Origin: Notamacropus eugenii
Lineage: Eukaryota > Chordata > Mammalia > Diprotodontia > Macropodidae
NCBI RefSeq assembly: GCF_028372415.1
Contig: NC_092875.1
Coordinates: 350,878,225-350,942,224, forward strand
DNA length: 64,000 nucleotides
Reading direction: 5' to 3'
Shown here one piece after another: positions 48,958 to 61,053 of the stretch. Position 1 is the first letter of the stretch. Every line of letters begins with the position of its first letter. Under the pieces are notes generated by a model, which made no database searches, was not told the origin of the DNA, and worked only from the letters and a program-made list of their open reading frames with translations. The translations under genes and the position numbers were made by a program.

Positions 48958-49059
48958 AGGCAGGAATAAGCGGGGGGTAGGATGAAAAGCATCTAGAACA
49001 TATGAAAGGGATTGTTGAACACTGAAAACAAATAAAATAATTCAATCAAAAAAAGATAA

Positions 49060-49178
49060 AGACCTCATTTCTAAGAACTGAGTCAAATGTATAAGAATTC
49101 AAGTCATTCTCTAATTGATAAATGGTAAAAGGATAGGAACAGGTAGTTTTCAGAAGAAGAAATTAAAGTTATCTATAG
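49060..49178 (+). mobile_element. Short L1 ORF2 fragment
   Basis: AAGACCTCATTTCTAAGAAC to GTTATCTATAGTAAC matches 48000-48130 of the neighbouring L1. A stray internal piece with neither end of the element. Confidence 0.7.
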
Positions 49179-49324
49179 TAACAGAGGAATTTTCCAGTGA
49201 GAAAGTTACTGTGGCATGGTGCAGAAAGAAGCCTGGAGAAATAAGAGTGGAGCCTGGAGATAAATGGAAAAGTGACTTAGGGCAATGGTAGTTATTTGAA
49301 GTAATTGTGTCAAGAGAAAGAATT

Positions 49325-50045
49325 TTATAGATTTTAATTAAATTTCATTTTTTCCTTCCCTCCCAAATACCCTCTCCATGGTAGGAAAGTGGAAGAAGAG
49401 AAAAGCAAAAGCCTTGTAACAAATATGCATTGTCCAAAAAAAAAATCCTATATTAGCTGTGCCCAAAAATGCTTTTGTAATCTTTTATCATATATTTAGG
49501 CCATTAATTCTCTGAATGGTAGCAGTCTTTATCATTGGTCCTCCAGAATCATGGTTGAACATTGCATTGATCAGAGATCTTTAAGCCTTTTTTTCATTAT
49601 TATAATGTTGTCTTTATAGCATAATGCTTTTCTGCTTATATTCGCTTTACTTCCAATCAGTTCAAACAAGTATTCCCAGGTTTCTCTGAAATAGTCCATT
49701 TTGTTTCTTATGTTACAGTAATATTTTGTAATATTCATATAACAATTTAAGCTGCTTTCTAGCTGATGTGTACTCTTTAGTTTCCTGTTCTTTGGCCATT
49801 ACAAAAATATATTATAGGTTTTTCTTTACAACGTAGGACCATATTTTTTTTATTTGTTCTCTTTTGGATATAGGCTTAGCAGAGGTGTCATTAGAACAAT
49901 GAACATGCTCAATTTAACAAATTTTGGAGGCACAGATCTAAAATGCTTTCTAAAAGAGAATGTGTTCACATGTCCATCAACAGGATATCAATGCTCCTGT
50001 TTTCCCATAGACTGTCCAATTTTAATTATTTTCCTTTTTTAACAT
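49325..50045 (-). mobile_element. Old L1, 3' UTR and ORF2 C-terminus
   Basis: Plus strand: CAGTTCAAACAAGTATTCCC, CAGTAATATTTTGTAATATTC, TTCCTGTTCTTTGGCCATTAC. These blocks match the reverse complement of the L1 3' end but are more decayed than at 29.5 kb. It continues at 50850. Confidence 0.7.
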
Positions 50046-50849
50046 GATTGATATTGGCCGTATTTAATCAGGGACAGACCTTAAATTTACCTCTGGGTGT
50101 TTTAGCATACTTTGAGGGATTTGTCTCAACTTCAATAATCTTGAAGCCCTACTGCCTATATTCTATCATTAAATAGATGGTGACCAGCACCTCAATAGCA
50201 TTAAATCAATTAACATCAATTAGCTTTTATTAAGGGATAGTAACTTTACAAATATAACAAAGACAAACATACAAATATTTCCTCTCCTCACCTCAGGAGT
50301 ATAGCTCCCCCCGCCCCTCCCCTGCCACACACACACCACATCAGTCTGTGGTTATGGGGTGAGGATCACAATTTAAGTCAATTTCTACATAGCATTTGTC
50401 TCACTAGGTCTATGTCCAGATATGGCACAACTTCAGGATAAAGCCCTGAAAATCACTACTAAAGTTTGCTTCTTGCCTCTCAGATATCAGTATTAGACTA
50501 GATGAGAAAACCAGTAAGGGCTCTGACTTCCAGCTTGTTGTGATTTGTTCTTCTTATATTCCATACATTCATGGAATATACTTCATGAACTAGAGAGATC
50601 CAGAGAATTTTCTGAAGCAGATGAGGGTATGAGTTCATAGTTAAAGGTGACAATTTTTTTTTAACGCCTTTGTAGCCAGAGAGCCTCCTCTTCAACATGT
50701 GATCAACCAATCAGAATCAGTTCTAGACAATTCACAACTGCTCTATTCTCTCAGACACTTCTCTTCATATAATCAAGATTTTCTGAGAAACAATAAACAG
50801 CATCCTTTATATGGAGACACAACCTGAGATCCTTTGAGAACGCACCACA
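50046..50849 (+). other. Insertion splitting the old L1, LTR-like
   Basis: About 800 bp that interrupts the L1. It carries CCAATCAG near 50707, a TATA-like CATATAATC near 50766 and CAATAAAC near 50791 in the order of an LTR U3-R region. I cannot define paired TG...CA ends or a duplication, so the LTR call is tentative. Confidence 0.4.
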
Positions 50850-52090
50850 ATCTCATTATTTTTTTTAACTTTGCCAATTTGTTGTGAGTGACATGAAACT
50901 CAAGAGTTACTAGAGTTTTCATTTCTCTAATTATTCCTTAGAGTATTTTAAAAAATATATAGCTATAGATAGCTTTTGTTTTTTTCTCTTGTGAAGTGCC
51001 TCTTAATACTTTTTGATCATAAAACTTTCTACAAATATTCTGCCCATTTAATGATGTCACTTTTATTCTTGATATCATTGAGCTTGGTTATGCGCAAACT
51101 TTAATTTGATGGAACTAAAATTGTTCATTTTATATTATATAGTCCTTTATATCTCTTTTTTTGGTTAGGAGTTACTCCATTTTCCAAAGATCTTCAAATT
51201 TCTTTATGATGTCACCCTTTATGGTGAAGTCATATGTCTACTTGGAGTTAATTATGGTATATATTGTGAGCTACTTATCAGTTTCTAATTTCTGACAGGC
51301 TATTTACCAGTGTTCCCAATAACTTTTTGTCAAATGGTAAGTTCTTACCACAAATACTAGGCTATTGTGTGCATTTGCTTCATTACATTGGGTATCTAAT
51401 ATATTTCACTGATTACTCTATGAGTCAGGTAGTTTGAAAAAATGATTACTGCTTTGCAGTAATTTGATATTGCTAGGCTCCATTTCTTCCCACTTATTTC
51501 TATTCCTTTCCTGGATATTCTTGATTTTCTCTTACTCCAGATGAATTTCATGATCATTTTATCTCGCTCTATCAGGTTAGATTTTGTCACTTTGTGATAT
51601 GGCACTGAATAAGTAAAATAATTTAAATTTCAATGTCATTTTCATTATATTAGGTTAGCCTATGAGCAATTAATATTTATCTCGGTATCCAGGTCTGCCC
51701 TTTTTGGATAAAAACTGTTTTGCAGTTGTATTTACATATTTTAGTTTCTGTATGTGATTTGGCAGGCTGACTTTCAGATACTGCATAATTCCATAGTAAT
51801 TTTAAGTGTAATTTCCTTTTCAATATCTCCTCTTTTTTGGTAATGTAACGATTGGAATTAGATTTATTTTATATCCTGCTAAATTTGCTAAAATTGCTTC
51901 AATTAATTTTAGTTGATTCCTTAAGTTTCTCTTAAGCCATCATGTCATTTACAAAAGATAATTTTGTCTCCTCTCTTCCAACACTTATTCCCTAAATTTT
52001 TCTTTTCACTTGTCTTATTCCCTATGGTTAGCATTTTCATCCATGCGTAAAATATTAGGAGTAATGGAGAGAGTATGACTTTCACTTGTG
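50850..52090 (-). mobile_element. Old L1, ORF2 part
   Basis: Continuation of the element at 49325. The minus frame at 51396-51605 reads KSNLIERDKMIMKFIWSKRK followed by SRISRKGIE, a conserved region of L1 ORF2 after the reverse transcriptase. Older than the other L1s, with many stops. Confidence 0.75.
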
Positions 52091-52196
52091 GTACAGTTAC
52101 ATCCATGTAATCACATACCACAATGAATACAGTTATATTGTGTGCCTCATCTGATGGATAGGGATAGGGTTTGGATTATACATATGATTTGATTCT

Positions 52197-53202
52197 CTTT
52201 TTTTTAATTTTAATTTTTCATTTTTTAACACAGTTTATAACAGGTAAAACAATTCAAACTTTTGGTCAAGTGATATTTCTTTTTAAAGCATTTACAACAT
52301 GGACCACAACAGAATTTTTTTAAAACATTAACCAACTGAGACACAAATAATATTTATGTTGCTAACTTCACAAGCTCTTTACCTAATTGTCTCCACAGTA
52401 TTACTAAGAATTAAAGGACCCCAACTTATTGTTGTTGGTCTAAAGTCCTATGCCTAATAGCTTAATTTTAGACTTAACCTTGGATGTTCCCCTATCAAAA
52501 ATCTATAATTGAATCGATCTGGTATTAATCTTGCAAACCTTTTGACTGTAGGAAATTGCCACCAAGAGTAGGGACATTGCAGGAATACAATATCTCCCCG
52601 ACTTCATGTCAGTTCCAGGCAGGATTAGATTATCCACTTGCATTCAGTCAGGCTTAAAGTCTGCCAGGTGTCAGTGGGAAAATTGAGTCAGGAGAATCCT
52701 ACCTCAGCCCAGGCTGAACAGCTGCTCTCCCACCCTTCCCATGAAATCACCTTTTGCAGTTCATACTAGCTTTTCACCAGCTTACTGACATCGTGGGCTG
52801 GAGGCTCAGATCGCCTTTCTTGCTACCCATAACTGGAGTTAGACTCAGAAGAACAGTCACTTAATAAGTAGTCCCATAGCATCTAAAAAATGGCAAGTTC
52901 CAATAACCAGGTTTCAAATATGATTATAATTTCACTTTGCCTAAAGAACATCTTTAGAGGCAAGGCTTAAGTGGCTTACATGCCTTTCTATACATGTTCT
53001 AGTTTCTGATTAAATAGCAATCATAAAATCAAATTTACCATTAAAACTTTAACTTTTCCATCAATGTCAAATTTTACCCGAGGTTACCTTCCTCTAGGAA
53101 ATTTAGACTGAAATTCTTTTCCCCAAAGTAAAGATGTCATTGATTTATTCTCAGTAATTAATTCAGTCAATTGTTTTAATACTAATTGCTTTTACCTCAC
53201 TT
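52197..53202 (-). other. Unassigned 1-kb block ending in a poly(A)-like run
   Basis: Read on the minus strand this block ends in A-rich DNA (plus T-run at 52197-52240), as a retroposed transcript would. Its other end joins the 3' region of HAL1-type element B. The GC-richer middle (52600-52830) looks unlike the surrounding AT-rich DNA. No family or long frame is recognised. It may be a 3' transduction by element B, a retrocopy of a non-coding RNA, or a separate insertion. Confidence 0.4.
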
Positions 53203-54016
53203 TGTAACATGTCCAATTTTTCTCCCCATCACTCCCCTCCCCCCGCTTTCTAATACCTTGCACTCTGATTACTCCTTCCCTCAATGTACCCTCCCTTCTA
53301 TCATGCCCCACCCTTCCCTTATCCCTATCTTCTCTCTTTTCATGTAGGGAAAGATAAATTTCTATACCTCATTCCCTCTAGTTCTTATTTCCTGATTATA
53401 TGCAATAAAAATTCTCAGCATTTGTTTCTAATACTTTGAATTCCATCTTCTCTCCTTCCTCCCCTTCCTCCCCAGCCCCACTGAGAAGGGAAGCAATTCA
53501 ATACATACTAAATATGCATTCTTTTGCAAAAGAATTCCATAATAATCATGTTGTGTAGTGCTAATTACATTGCCCTCTGTTCTACTCTATTCTCCCTTAT
53601 TTTTTTCCCCTACAATTGACCTTGTCCCTTCTCAAAAGTGTTTATTTCTAGTGGTTCCCTTCTGCCATTTGCCCTACCTCCTAACAATCCCCTTACCCCA
53701 CTTGTCGCCTTTTCTCCTACTTTCCTGTGGTGTGATATAAATTTTCATATCAAATTTAGTGAGCATGTTATTCCCTCCTTCAGCCACATGTGGAGAGAGT
53801 AGCTTTATTTTCCACCCTCTCCTCTTCTCCCTTTTCTTCTCCATTGAATAAGATTTTTCTTATCTCTTTTATGAGTTATAGCCTGCCCCATTCTATTTCT
53901 CCCTTTCTCTTCCTGGAATTTTCCTCCTTCACCCCTTAATTTTTTTTTTGTTTTATTTTTTTTTTGAATGTGGATATCATCTCTTCTGATATAACACACC
54001 TGGTGCTCTCTATCTA

Positions 54017-54058
<42 letters not shown>
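54017..54058. repeat. (GT)n microsatellite inside HAL1-type element B
   Basis: About 40 bp of GT dinucleotide, at the position homologous to the (CT)n(GT)n tract of element A. Confidence 0.97.
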
Positions 54059-54060
<2 letters not shown>

Positions 54061-54199
54061 CAATCTCTCCATCTACCCAAATACTGAGAAAAGATTCAAG
54101 TTAAAAATATTTTCTTTCCATGTAGTAATGTAAACAGTTCAGCTTTAGAGAGTCTTTTATGATTTTTCTTTCCTGTTTACCTTTACATGCTTCTTTTGA

Positions 54200-55206
54200 T
54201 TCTTGTCTTGGGAAGTCAAATTTGTCTATACAGATCTGGTCTTTTCCTCAACATGAATGATTGAAAGTTGTCTATATCATTGAATGACCATTTTTTTCCT
54301 TGAAGTATTATACTCAGATTTGCTGGGTAGGTGATTCTTGGTTTCAATCCCAGTTCCTTTCACTTCTGAAATATCTCATTCCAATCCCTTTGATCCCTTA
54401 ATGTTGAAGCTGCCAGATCCTGTGTTATCCTGATTGTATTTCCACAGTACTCAAATTTTTTCTTCATACATGCTTGCAGTATTTTCTCCTTGATCTGGGA
54501 ATTCTGAAATTTGGCCACAATATTCCTAGGAGTTTCTCTGTTCAGGTCTCTTTCAGGAGGTGATTGGTGAATTCTTTCAATATTTATTTTGTCCTCTTAT
54601 TCTAGAACATCAGGGCAGGTTTCCTTGATGATTTCATGAAAGATAATGTCTAGGCTCTTTTTTTGATCATGGCTTTCAGGTAGTCCAATAATTTTTAAAT
54701 TATTTCTTCTGGATCTATTTTCCAGATCAGTTGTTTTTCCAATGAGTTCTTTCACATTATCTTCTATTTTTTTCAAATTTTTGGTTTTGTTTACTAACTG
54801 CTTGGTTTAACTCAAAGTCATTCTTTTCCCTGGACTCAGTTCTCTCTTTCAATGAATTATTTTGTTCAGTGAGCTTTTGAACCTTCTCCTCCATTTGGCT
54901 AGTTCTGCTTTTTAAAACCTCCTTCTCCTCCTTGGCTTTTTGGACCTCTTTTTCCAATTGAGTTAGCCTCTTTTTAAACCTGTTATTTTCCTCGGCATTT
55001 TTTTGGTTCTCCTTTAGTAAGCTGCTAACTTGTTTTTTAAGGGCTTCTATTGCCCAAGCCTAGTTTAAGTTCCCTTTGGAGGCAGAGGCCTTGACTTCCT
55101 CTGACAGTATGCCTTGTTCTTCCTCATCTGAAAGGACAGGGGGAGACACCTGTTCCCCAAGAAAGTAACCTTGTATGGTCTTATTTTTTTTCCTTTTTTT
55201 GGGCAT
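54200..55206 (-). pseudogene. L1/HAL1 ORF1p, broken
   Basis: The protein starts MPKKRKKNKTIQGYFLGEQ (55206 downwards), with an acidic DEEEQ stretch after it and a stop (TAG) about 60 codons in. The coiled-coil part reads EKEVQKAKEEKEVLKSRTS and then EEKVQKLTEQNNSLKER (minus, about 54960-54840), the same 21-residue repeat as in element A. The RNA-binding and C-terminal domains are recognisable at 54760-54230 with frameshifts. The 3' end of the frame is uncertain. Confidence 0.75.
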
Positions 55207-55939
55207 TTTCCCAGCCAGTTATTTGACTTCTGAGTTTCCTCTCAACAACCATCTGGCCTCCAATTCCACCAAGCCAGCACTGGGGGCTGAGATTCAAATG
55301 AGCTGCTCCCAAGCCTTGGGGGCTTTTGGTGGGGGCAGGGCTGCTATTCAGTGTGAGATTAAGATCAGCTTCTCAGGAGGGGGCAGTGCCATCAAACAGG
55401 GTTCAGTTCCCTCAGAGGCTTTCTGATGAGACCTTCAACAATGGATGCAGGTTACTGCCTGCTTTAGGAGCCCTGTCTGCTACTGCCTCTATTGCTGCCA
55501 CCTGAGGAGGCCTGAGTTATGGGGACACCCTAATCCTCTCTCAGGCAGCCAAAAAGACCCTCTCACTGACTTTTGACACCTATGGATTGAGGGATCTGTG
55601 CTGCTGCTGGAGATTCTGTCCCTGAAGCCTGCTTAAATCTGCTCCTCTCGGTGCCAAGTGGCCAAGGCAGGGCTGAGTTCTGCTCCACGTCCAGTGCATG
55701 ACATACCTTTCCTGTTGATCTTTCAGGTCTCTCTGGAACAGAAATCTCCTCCACTCCGTTGTTCTGTGGTTTTTGTTGCTCTAGAATTTGTTGAGAGTTA
55801 TTCTTTACAGATATTTTATGGGCTGTGTGGTAAGAGCTAAGGGTATGTGCGTCTTTCTACTCCGTCATCTTGGCTCCTCCCCTTTGACTTCATTCTTAAA
55901 GAGAATGTCCTCATTAGGAACTAATGAAGCTCATCACCT

Positions 55940-56050
55940 TTGTGTCAACTCATCATCTTAGAGAGTTGCTTAAAGCATTGAGAAGTTAGATAACTTGTAT
56001 AGGAGTTCATGTTTAGTATGTATCAGAAGTGGAACTCAAACATAGTTGAA
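55940..56050 (-). repeat. CORE-SINE fragment
   Basis: Plus strand: TCTTAGAGAGTTGCTTAAAG, GCATTGAGAAGTTAGATAAC and GTATCAGAAGTGGAACTCAA. Same type as 60400-60620. Confidence 0.65.
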
Positions 56051-56089
56051 TTTTTTGTGGCTGTTGTTATCTGTAAGTTTACTCTATTT

Positions 56090-56680
56090 TTTTTTTCTTT
56101 TATTTGGAACTTAAGATCTCAAACAAGCATTTCCATAGTGGTAGAATAGAAAAAAAAAGACTATGTACATGAATCTAAAAAGCTACTATGTACAACTTAC
56201 TGTTCATTTTAAATATGTTATAAAGTTATCAAACAACTTACTTTTTCTTTTTTTCTCCCCCATCAAAAATGACTATCATTAGACAGAAAAATGCATGTGT
56301 ATGTGTATGTACATTTATATGTATATATACACACACACATATATATATATTTGTCTATATATATATATGTACATATTCTACACATATTTCTATTTATCAC
56401 TTCTATCTCTGGATGTCGTGTCTTCCTTCATGTTTTTTGTAGCTCATTAGGGAATTTATAATAGTCAAAATAATTTGGTCACTCAGTGTTGTTCTTAAAG
56501 CAGTACTGTTGTCACTGTATGCAGCATTCTCTTGGTGCTACTCATTTCACTCTTCATTGTTTCATGAAAGTCTAAACATGTTTTTCTAGGAATATCAAGC
56601 TTATCATTTCCAGTAGTATTCCATCGTAACCATGTGCCACAATTTGTTAAATTAATTTTTTAAAGTGTCCAAATTCTTTC
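56090..56680 (-). mobile_element. Old L1 3' end
   Basis: Plus strand: CTCATTTCACTCTTCATTGT, GTTTTTCTAGGAATATCAAG, AGTAGTATTCCATCGTAACC, ATGTGCCACAATTTGTT, the reverse complement of the L1 3' end. A TA/CA simple repeat (56280-56370) has grown inside it. Confidence 0.65.
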
Positions 56681-57124
56681 AAACTTAGTCATCATCTCAT
56701 CTATAATTCCAAAATTCTGTTTCATTTTGTTTTATTTTGTAGAATTTTGTGATATTCTATATTTTATGCCTTGTAATGGAAAATTTACAGAGAGAAATTA
56801 GGAGAAGAATCTACCCTAACCTTTTTTTTGTCCAACCCTACTGAAAAAATCTTAACAGTGTTTTGAAAGGTCAGGTAATAATATGAAAGGGCAACATTGT
56901 GTGTATCCAAATTTCCTCAAAAATTGTAATCTGACTTTGCTTTTTCTCTGTACATATTTTCTCATCTGCAAGAATGAATACCTCTACACTGTATATGGTT
57001 GTGTTCAAATAAAGGGCAGAAGATTAGGTAACCAGTCCAAAAAAGAAGCAAAAAACAAAAAGAAAAGAAAACTAGGTGATACATGTACCAGAAGTTCCTC
57101 TCAGACTTTTTCCATACTGAACTC
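56681..57124. other. Unassigned interval
   Basis: No gene recognised. Confidence 0.3.
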
Positions 57125-57310
57125 TGTTTTTGGTTTTCATTACAGAGCTGCTGTGAAAGACAGGGAGAGAAACAGGGAGAGCAAGACATAGGGAGACAGA
57201 GATAGGAAGAGAGAGACCAAGAAAGAGACTGGGAGAAAAGGAATTGAGAGGGACAGGGACACAGAGAGAAAGGGACAGATCAAGAGATAAAGATAAAAAT
57301 AGAGCTATTA
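57125..57310. repeat. Purine-rich (GGGAGA/GACAGA) low-complexity tract
   Basis: About 185 bp almost all purine on the plus strand, with GGGAGA and GACAGAGA motifs. It explains the Arg/Glu-rich frames there. Confidence 0.9.
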
Positions 57311-58450
57311 ACAGACACAGAAAAAATCTTGTGTATCAGGTGATCAGTATCTTCTATGGTCACCAAGAGAGTTTAGATTTAATTAAATTTAATGACAATT
57401 TTATGGTGACACTGTACATAGTAAAATACCTCTTTTGTATTGAATTCTCATTGAAGCAAACTTTATGTTATATGTGCTTAATAAGGAAAGCAGGAAATGA
57501 TACACATAAATAATTTATATCTGAGTCTGCCATGGTGTTTGTTCATAGCTAAATCTTACTGTATCTTATGTTCTGAGAATTCACACCTTATTGTTTCCAA
57601 TAATTCCACACTGTCATGAGCTAATTTTGGAAGAGATGAAAAAGCATTCTGATTCCCAGTCCAATAGCCTAAAATAAAATTTTACATATGTATATATCTG
57701 ATACGTGAATATATATTATGTACTATACATGGTTTATGTATTTATTCTATATACATTCCCTACTATGGATAGATAGCTATGGATATGGATATGCTATGGA
57801 TTGATAGCATGACTACTCAGACTCATAGACTTCTTTCTTGTCTGTATTTAATTCCACATGGCAATTAAAAACAAAATTTGGCAAATATTTGGATATGATT
57901 TAGAGAGCATTGCCATATTTCTCTGCCCTAACTGACACAAATGACTCTATGTTTGACCAATGATTGATCTGCCTATGTATCAGGAAATCCCCATGTGTCT
58001 AATAACTAACTTGGTCAGCTACATTTAGGATGAGGAATGAAAAGTTAACAAACTAAAACTTTAGCTAACTTAAATTCATGCATACAATGTTAACAAATTT
58101 TCCTAATCATGATGTTCTTATAGTTAATGGAGAAAGTTGAGAGGGTACAATCCACTCTAATTTCTAATTGACTGTTGTTAAGGTTTCCTTCGATTTAGTC
58201 CTTGTGAATCTGCTCAGCAAAACAATCAGACATAAGAGTAGAATCTTAGGAAATCTGGGCTGTCAGTTAGAGCACACATCCCACAGTATTCCTGAATCAT
58301 CATTTGTTGTATGGGACTATAGGGCAGTCAAACACTTGAACACTAATGAGTAAGGAATTGGCTACCTCCTTATCCTTTGAATACCTATGTTTTCTTTTTC
58401 AGAAATATCTTCAGTCATGATCACTTCTCAGCTTTCTCATGCTGCAAAAT
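57311..58450. other. Unassigned AT-rich interval
   Basis: No gene or repeat recognised, apart from short TATATA/GGATAT runs at about 57685-57800. Confidence 0.3.
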
Positions 58451-58454
58451 ATTT

Positions 58455-58640
58455 ATAGGTGGTTGATCATTTTAATGGAAAAAGTAGGAAATTAGGAATC
58501 AGAGAATTTAGGTTCAAACCAAGTTCTGTAACTAACCAATTGGCATTGGAAAAAGTAATTTCATTCCCTTGAGACTCAGTTTTCTCTCCTGTGAAGTGAG
58601 GATGGTACCATTTGTATTTGCATGACTCCCATGACATTTT
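58455..58640 (+). repeat. MIR-like SINE
   Basis: AGGTTCAAACCAAGTTCTGT, TAACTAACCAATTGGCATTG, GAGACTCAGTTTTCTCTCCT and GTGAAGTGAGGATGGTACCA follow the MIR order. Confidence 0.65.
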
Positions 58641-59110
58641 TATTCCATGTACCATGACTTACATGACAATTTTGAGTAAATTTAAACTGTAAAATACAGA
58701 ATGCAAATTATTATTAGTGTTATTTACTGCTCTTCCTCTAGATTTGTTTGTTTTATTGAATATGAAAATGTAAACCAGATAAATCAGTTTGTCTTTTTGA
58801 ATTGAATAGAAAATATTCTCACAAATAAACAAAAAAAATATTGAATATTTAACTAATCTAATACTTTATACTTTGCAGAAAGAGTAAATCACTCACTATT
58901 ATGTATTTTCTATGTAACTCACTGAAAGAATGAAGGTCTATAATTTTATAGTGATATTGTATACCACAAAATCTCTAAAAATTTCTTACTAAGTCTACAG
59001 GATGCCAAAATATCGAGTACTTCATTGAAAAAAAAAAATTCTTATCTGAGGAGCAGGACACAGAGCAGTTCAATTAGCTTCTCGTTAGTACTTAGGATCC
59101 AGTCAAGGAA
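58641..59110. other. Unassigned AT-rich interval
   Basis: No gene or repeat recognised. Confidence 0.3.
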
Positions 59111-59114
59111 GTAA

Positions 59115-59290
59115 ATAAAAAATAATGAAAGTTACTAGATTTGGAATCATATAACCATGCTTCAAATTCCAGTTATGGTATTTACTGCCAAAGTGATAAC
59201 TCATTGAAGCCTCTAGGCTTCAATCTCCTTTCTTGATACTATCATAGTAAATGATCTTTGATAGCTCAAAAACTTAGCATTCTATGATCT
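59115..59290 (+). repeat. MIR/THER-type SINE, diverged
   Basis: CTTCAAATTCCAGTTATGGT, CTCTAGGCTTCAATCTCC, AATGATCTTTGATAGCTC and AGCATTCTATGATCTTA. Confidence 0.55.
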
Positions 59291-59439
59291 TAAATACCTT
59301 GAATAATTAACTCCCTGAAGTAAGAAAAAAATGTCTGAGCAAATCTCAAATACCCTTGAATAACTAGAAAATTAATACTATGTAGCACATGGAAGAACTA
59401 GAAAGCCCTCTAGACAGCTTTATGAGGGAAAAGAATAAA

Positions 59440-59515
59440 TTTCCCTTTACCTCTCTTCTGCATAGCACAATTCTCTGAAAAAATTAGGTGTTTAATAAAC
59501 ATTTTTCTTGTCTAA
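59440..59515 (+). repeat. L2 tail fragment
   Basis: GCATAGCACAATTCTCTGAA followed by GGTGTTTAATAAACATTTTT. Confidence 0.5.
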
Positions 59516-60118
59516 TTTCAATCTTGGCACCATAATAAAAATGCAAATTAAAAATATTATGAGCCTTATTGGCATTTTCAACATTGAAACTAAGGAACAC
59601 ATTAAAATATTTTAAATACTATATGATTATTGTACAGACAGAAACATTATGGCACAGTAGATAGAGAGATGGTCATATCTGATCTGAGTGCAAATTTGGT
59701 CTATGACTCATTGTATGTATATGACCCTGGAGAACTTATCGAAACGGGAAGCATATAAATTACAGAGAACAAGACAACCTGCATTAGTGGAAGGAGTTTG
59801 CTCACCTAAGAGTTACCTTTTGCAAGGAAACCACAGGTCTAATCTGTATCCCTAGTCTATTATAGTTAAGAAAACCATTATAAATTGATTTGCAGATCAA
59901 GGATCAGGTAGATGCCAGGAAGCTACTCTCACTCTTAGGATTAACTAAATTGTGCTTTATGCCAGTAATATATGTAAAGGCATAAACTCCCTTTTACCTT
60001 CTCCCTCTCTCTCTCCAAACAGTTTCCTTTTCCACTTTCTAATTTAGACTGGGGTTGAGAATTGTACTCTCTTGCCATATGTACTGTGGATCACTGCAGC
60101 CCAGTGAACCACAAAAAC
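59516..60118. other. Unassigned interval
   Basis: Holds a decayed SINE head trace at about 59650-59735 (GGCACAGTAGATAGAGAG). Otherwise nothing recognised. Confidence 0.35.
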
Positions 60119-60360
60119 TGTTACAGAGTTTGGCTATCACATTTGATGGACTATGAAATCAAGGGAGCAGAAAATAGGCTTTTCATTCAGACTCTTAATC
60201 AGGCAGAGATTTAACAGTTTAATAACTTTATTGTCTTCTCTTTTCAGTTACAGTAAAGAGGTACCACGATATCCTCTACCCTAGCTAAGTAGTAACTTGA
60301 TAGATGGATTACATATTCTGTATTTACAGTTTAGCACATGGCTGGGAAGAACCTCAAGAG
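60119..60360 (-). mobile_element. LTR fragment
   Basis: On the minus strand AAGACAATAAAGTTATTAAA (polyadenylation signal near plus 60225) leads to a U5-like stretch that ends GTAACA (plus TGTTAC at 60119). The 5' end of the LTR is not definable. Confidence 0.45.
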
Positions 60361-60399
60361 AACATCAAATTAATACACTTTGTACCCAAGAGATAGAGA

Positions 60400-60620
60400 T
60401 AAGGGTTGGGTCTGTGATTTCACTGACATAAGTAAATGTTGTTTGAGAAAATCCCCTCAACCAATGGAAACTGTCACTTTGTCTGAAAATTATAGTCTCA
60501 GGGACCTGTCCTAAGTGAACTGAGGGGATCCCTGACTTGGCCTGAGTTACTCTGCTGCTATGTGCCACATTTTGGAATCCAGGTCTTCCTGGCTTCTAGG
60601 TCATTCTTCCGTCTCAACTA
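60400..60620 (-). repeat. Marsupial CORE-SINE
   Basis: Plus strand: GGTCTGTGATTTCACTGACA, CCCCTCAACCAATGGAAACT, AATTATAGTCTCAGGGACCT, AATCCAGGTCTTCCTGGCTT, the reverse complement of a marsupial SINE. Confidence 0.7.
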
Positions 60621-61053
60621 TTTCATGGAAATCCATTTATCCAAACCATACCAAAAATGATTTTCTATCCTTCACTATGAAATTGTCATATGTGTTTGGG
60701 CATTTTTTAAATTCTAAGTGGCCATCTTTGTTCTTTCTCATTTGGGTAAAAGGGGAGTGCAGCTGAGCACAGATGGTGTTGGGACAAGCCAGCAGGTCAG
60801 GGGCACAGAAGATAATCTGTGAGACCTCCAGACCCAGCATAGAAGGGAAATCACCATCACTGGGACCCAAGAAACCACAGGTGCAACTAGGCTTTGCCAC
60901 CCAAGTGCAGTAAGCAAGTCTCCAGATCCTGCGGCCCTAGTGCAAAAAGCCAGGGACCAGGTCCCTGACCCCTAGCAGAAGAAACTTGATACATTGCCCC
61001 TTTTTGCCCCAGAAGCCAGAGTTCAACTTTAAAAGTCATGAAATTGGCAAAAA

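Larger units (their letters stand above)
42172..49050 (+). mobile_element. Near full-length L1 LINE
   Basis: A 6.9-kb L1: a two-part 5' UTR (42172-43251), ORF1 (43252-44291), a purine-rich spacer of about 600 bp, ORF2 (about 44905-48699), a 3' UTR of about 350 bp with a G-quadruplex-type run, and an A-rich end near 49025-49050. All parts of an autonomous L1 are present, but both frames are broken, so it is inactive. Its 5' end abuts minus-strand element C head to head, and no target duplication is evident. Confidence 0.9.
53203..55881 (-). mobile_element. ORF1-only LINE (HAL1-type element B)
   Basis: Collinear with element A: a 5' start at 55881 (GGGAGGAGCCAAGATGACGG), a 5' UTR, ORF1 with ATG at 55206, a purine-rich post-ORF1 region with a (GT)n microsatellite, and a 3' UTR. 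No ORF2. Candidate duplications are imperfect: CTTTTACCTCACTTT at 53188 or TTTGATTCTCTT at 52188, against CTTTGACTTCATTCTT at 55882. The left boundary is therefore uncertain. Confidence 0.75.
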
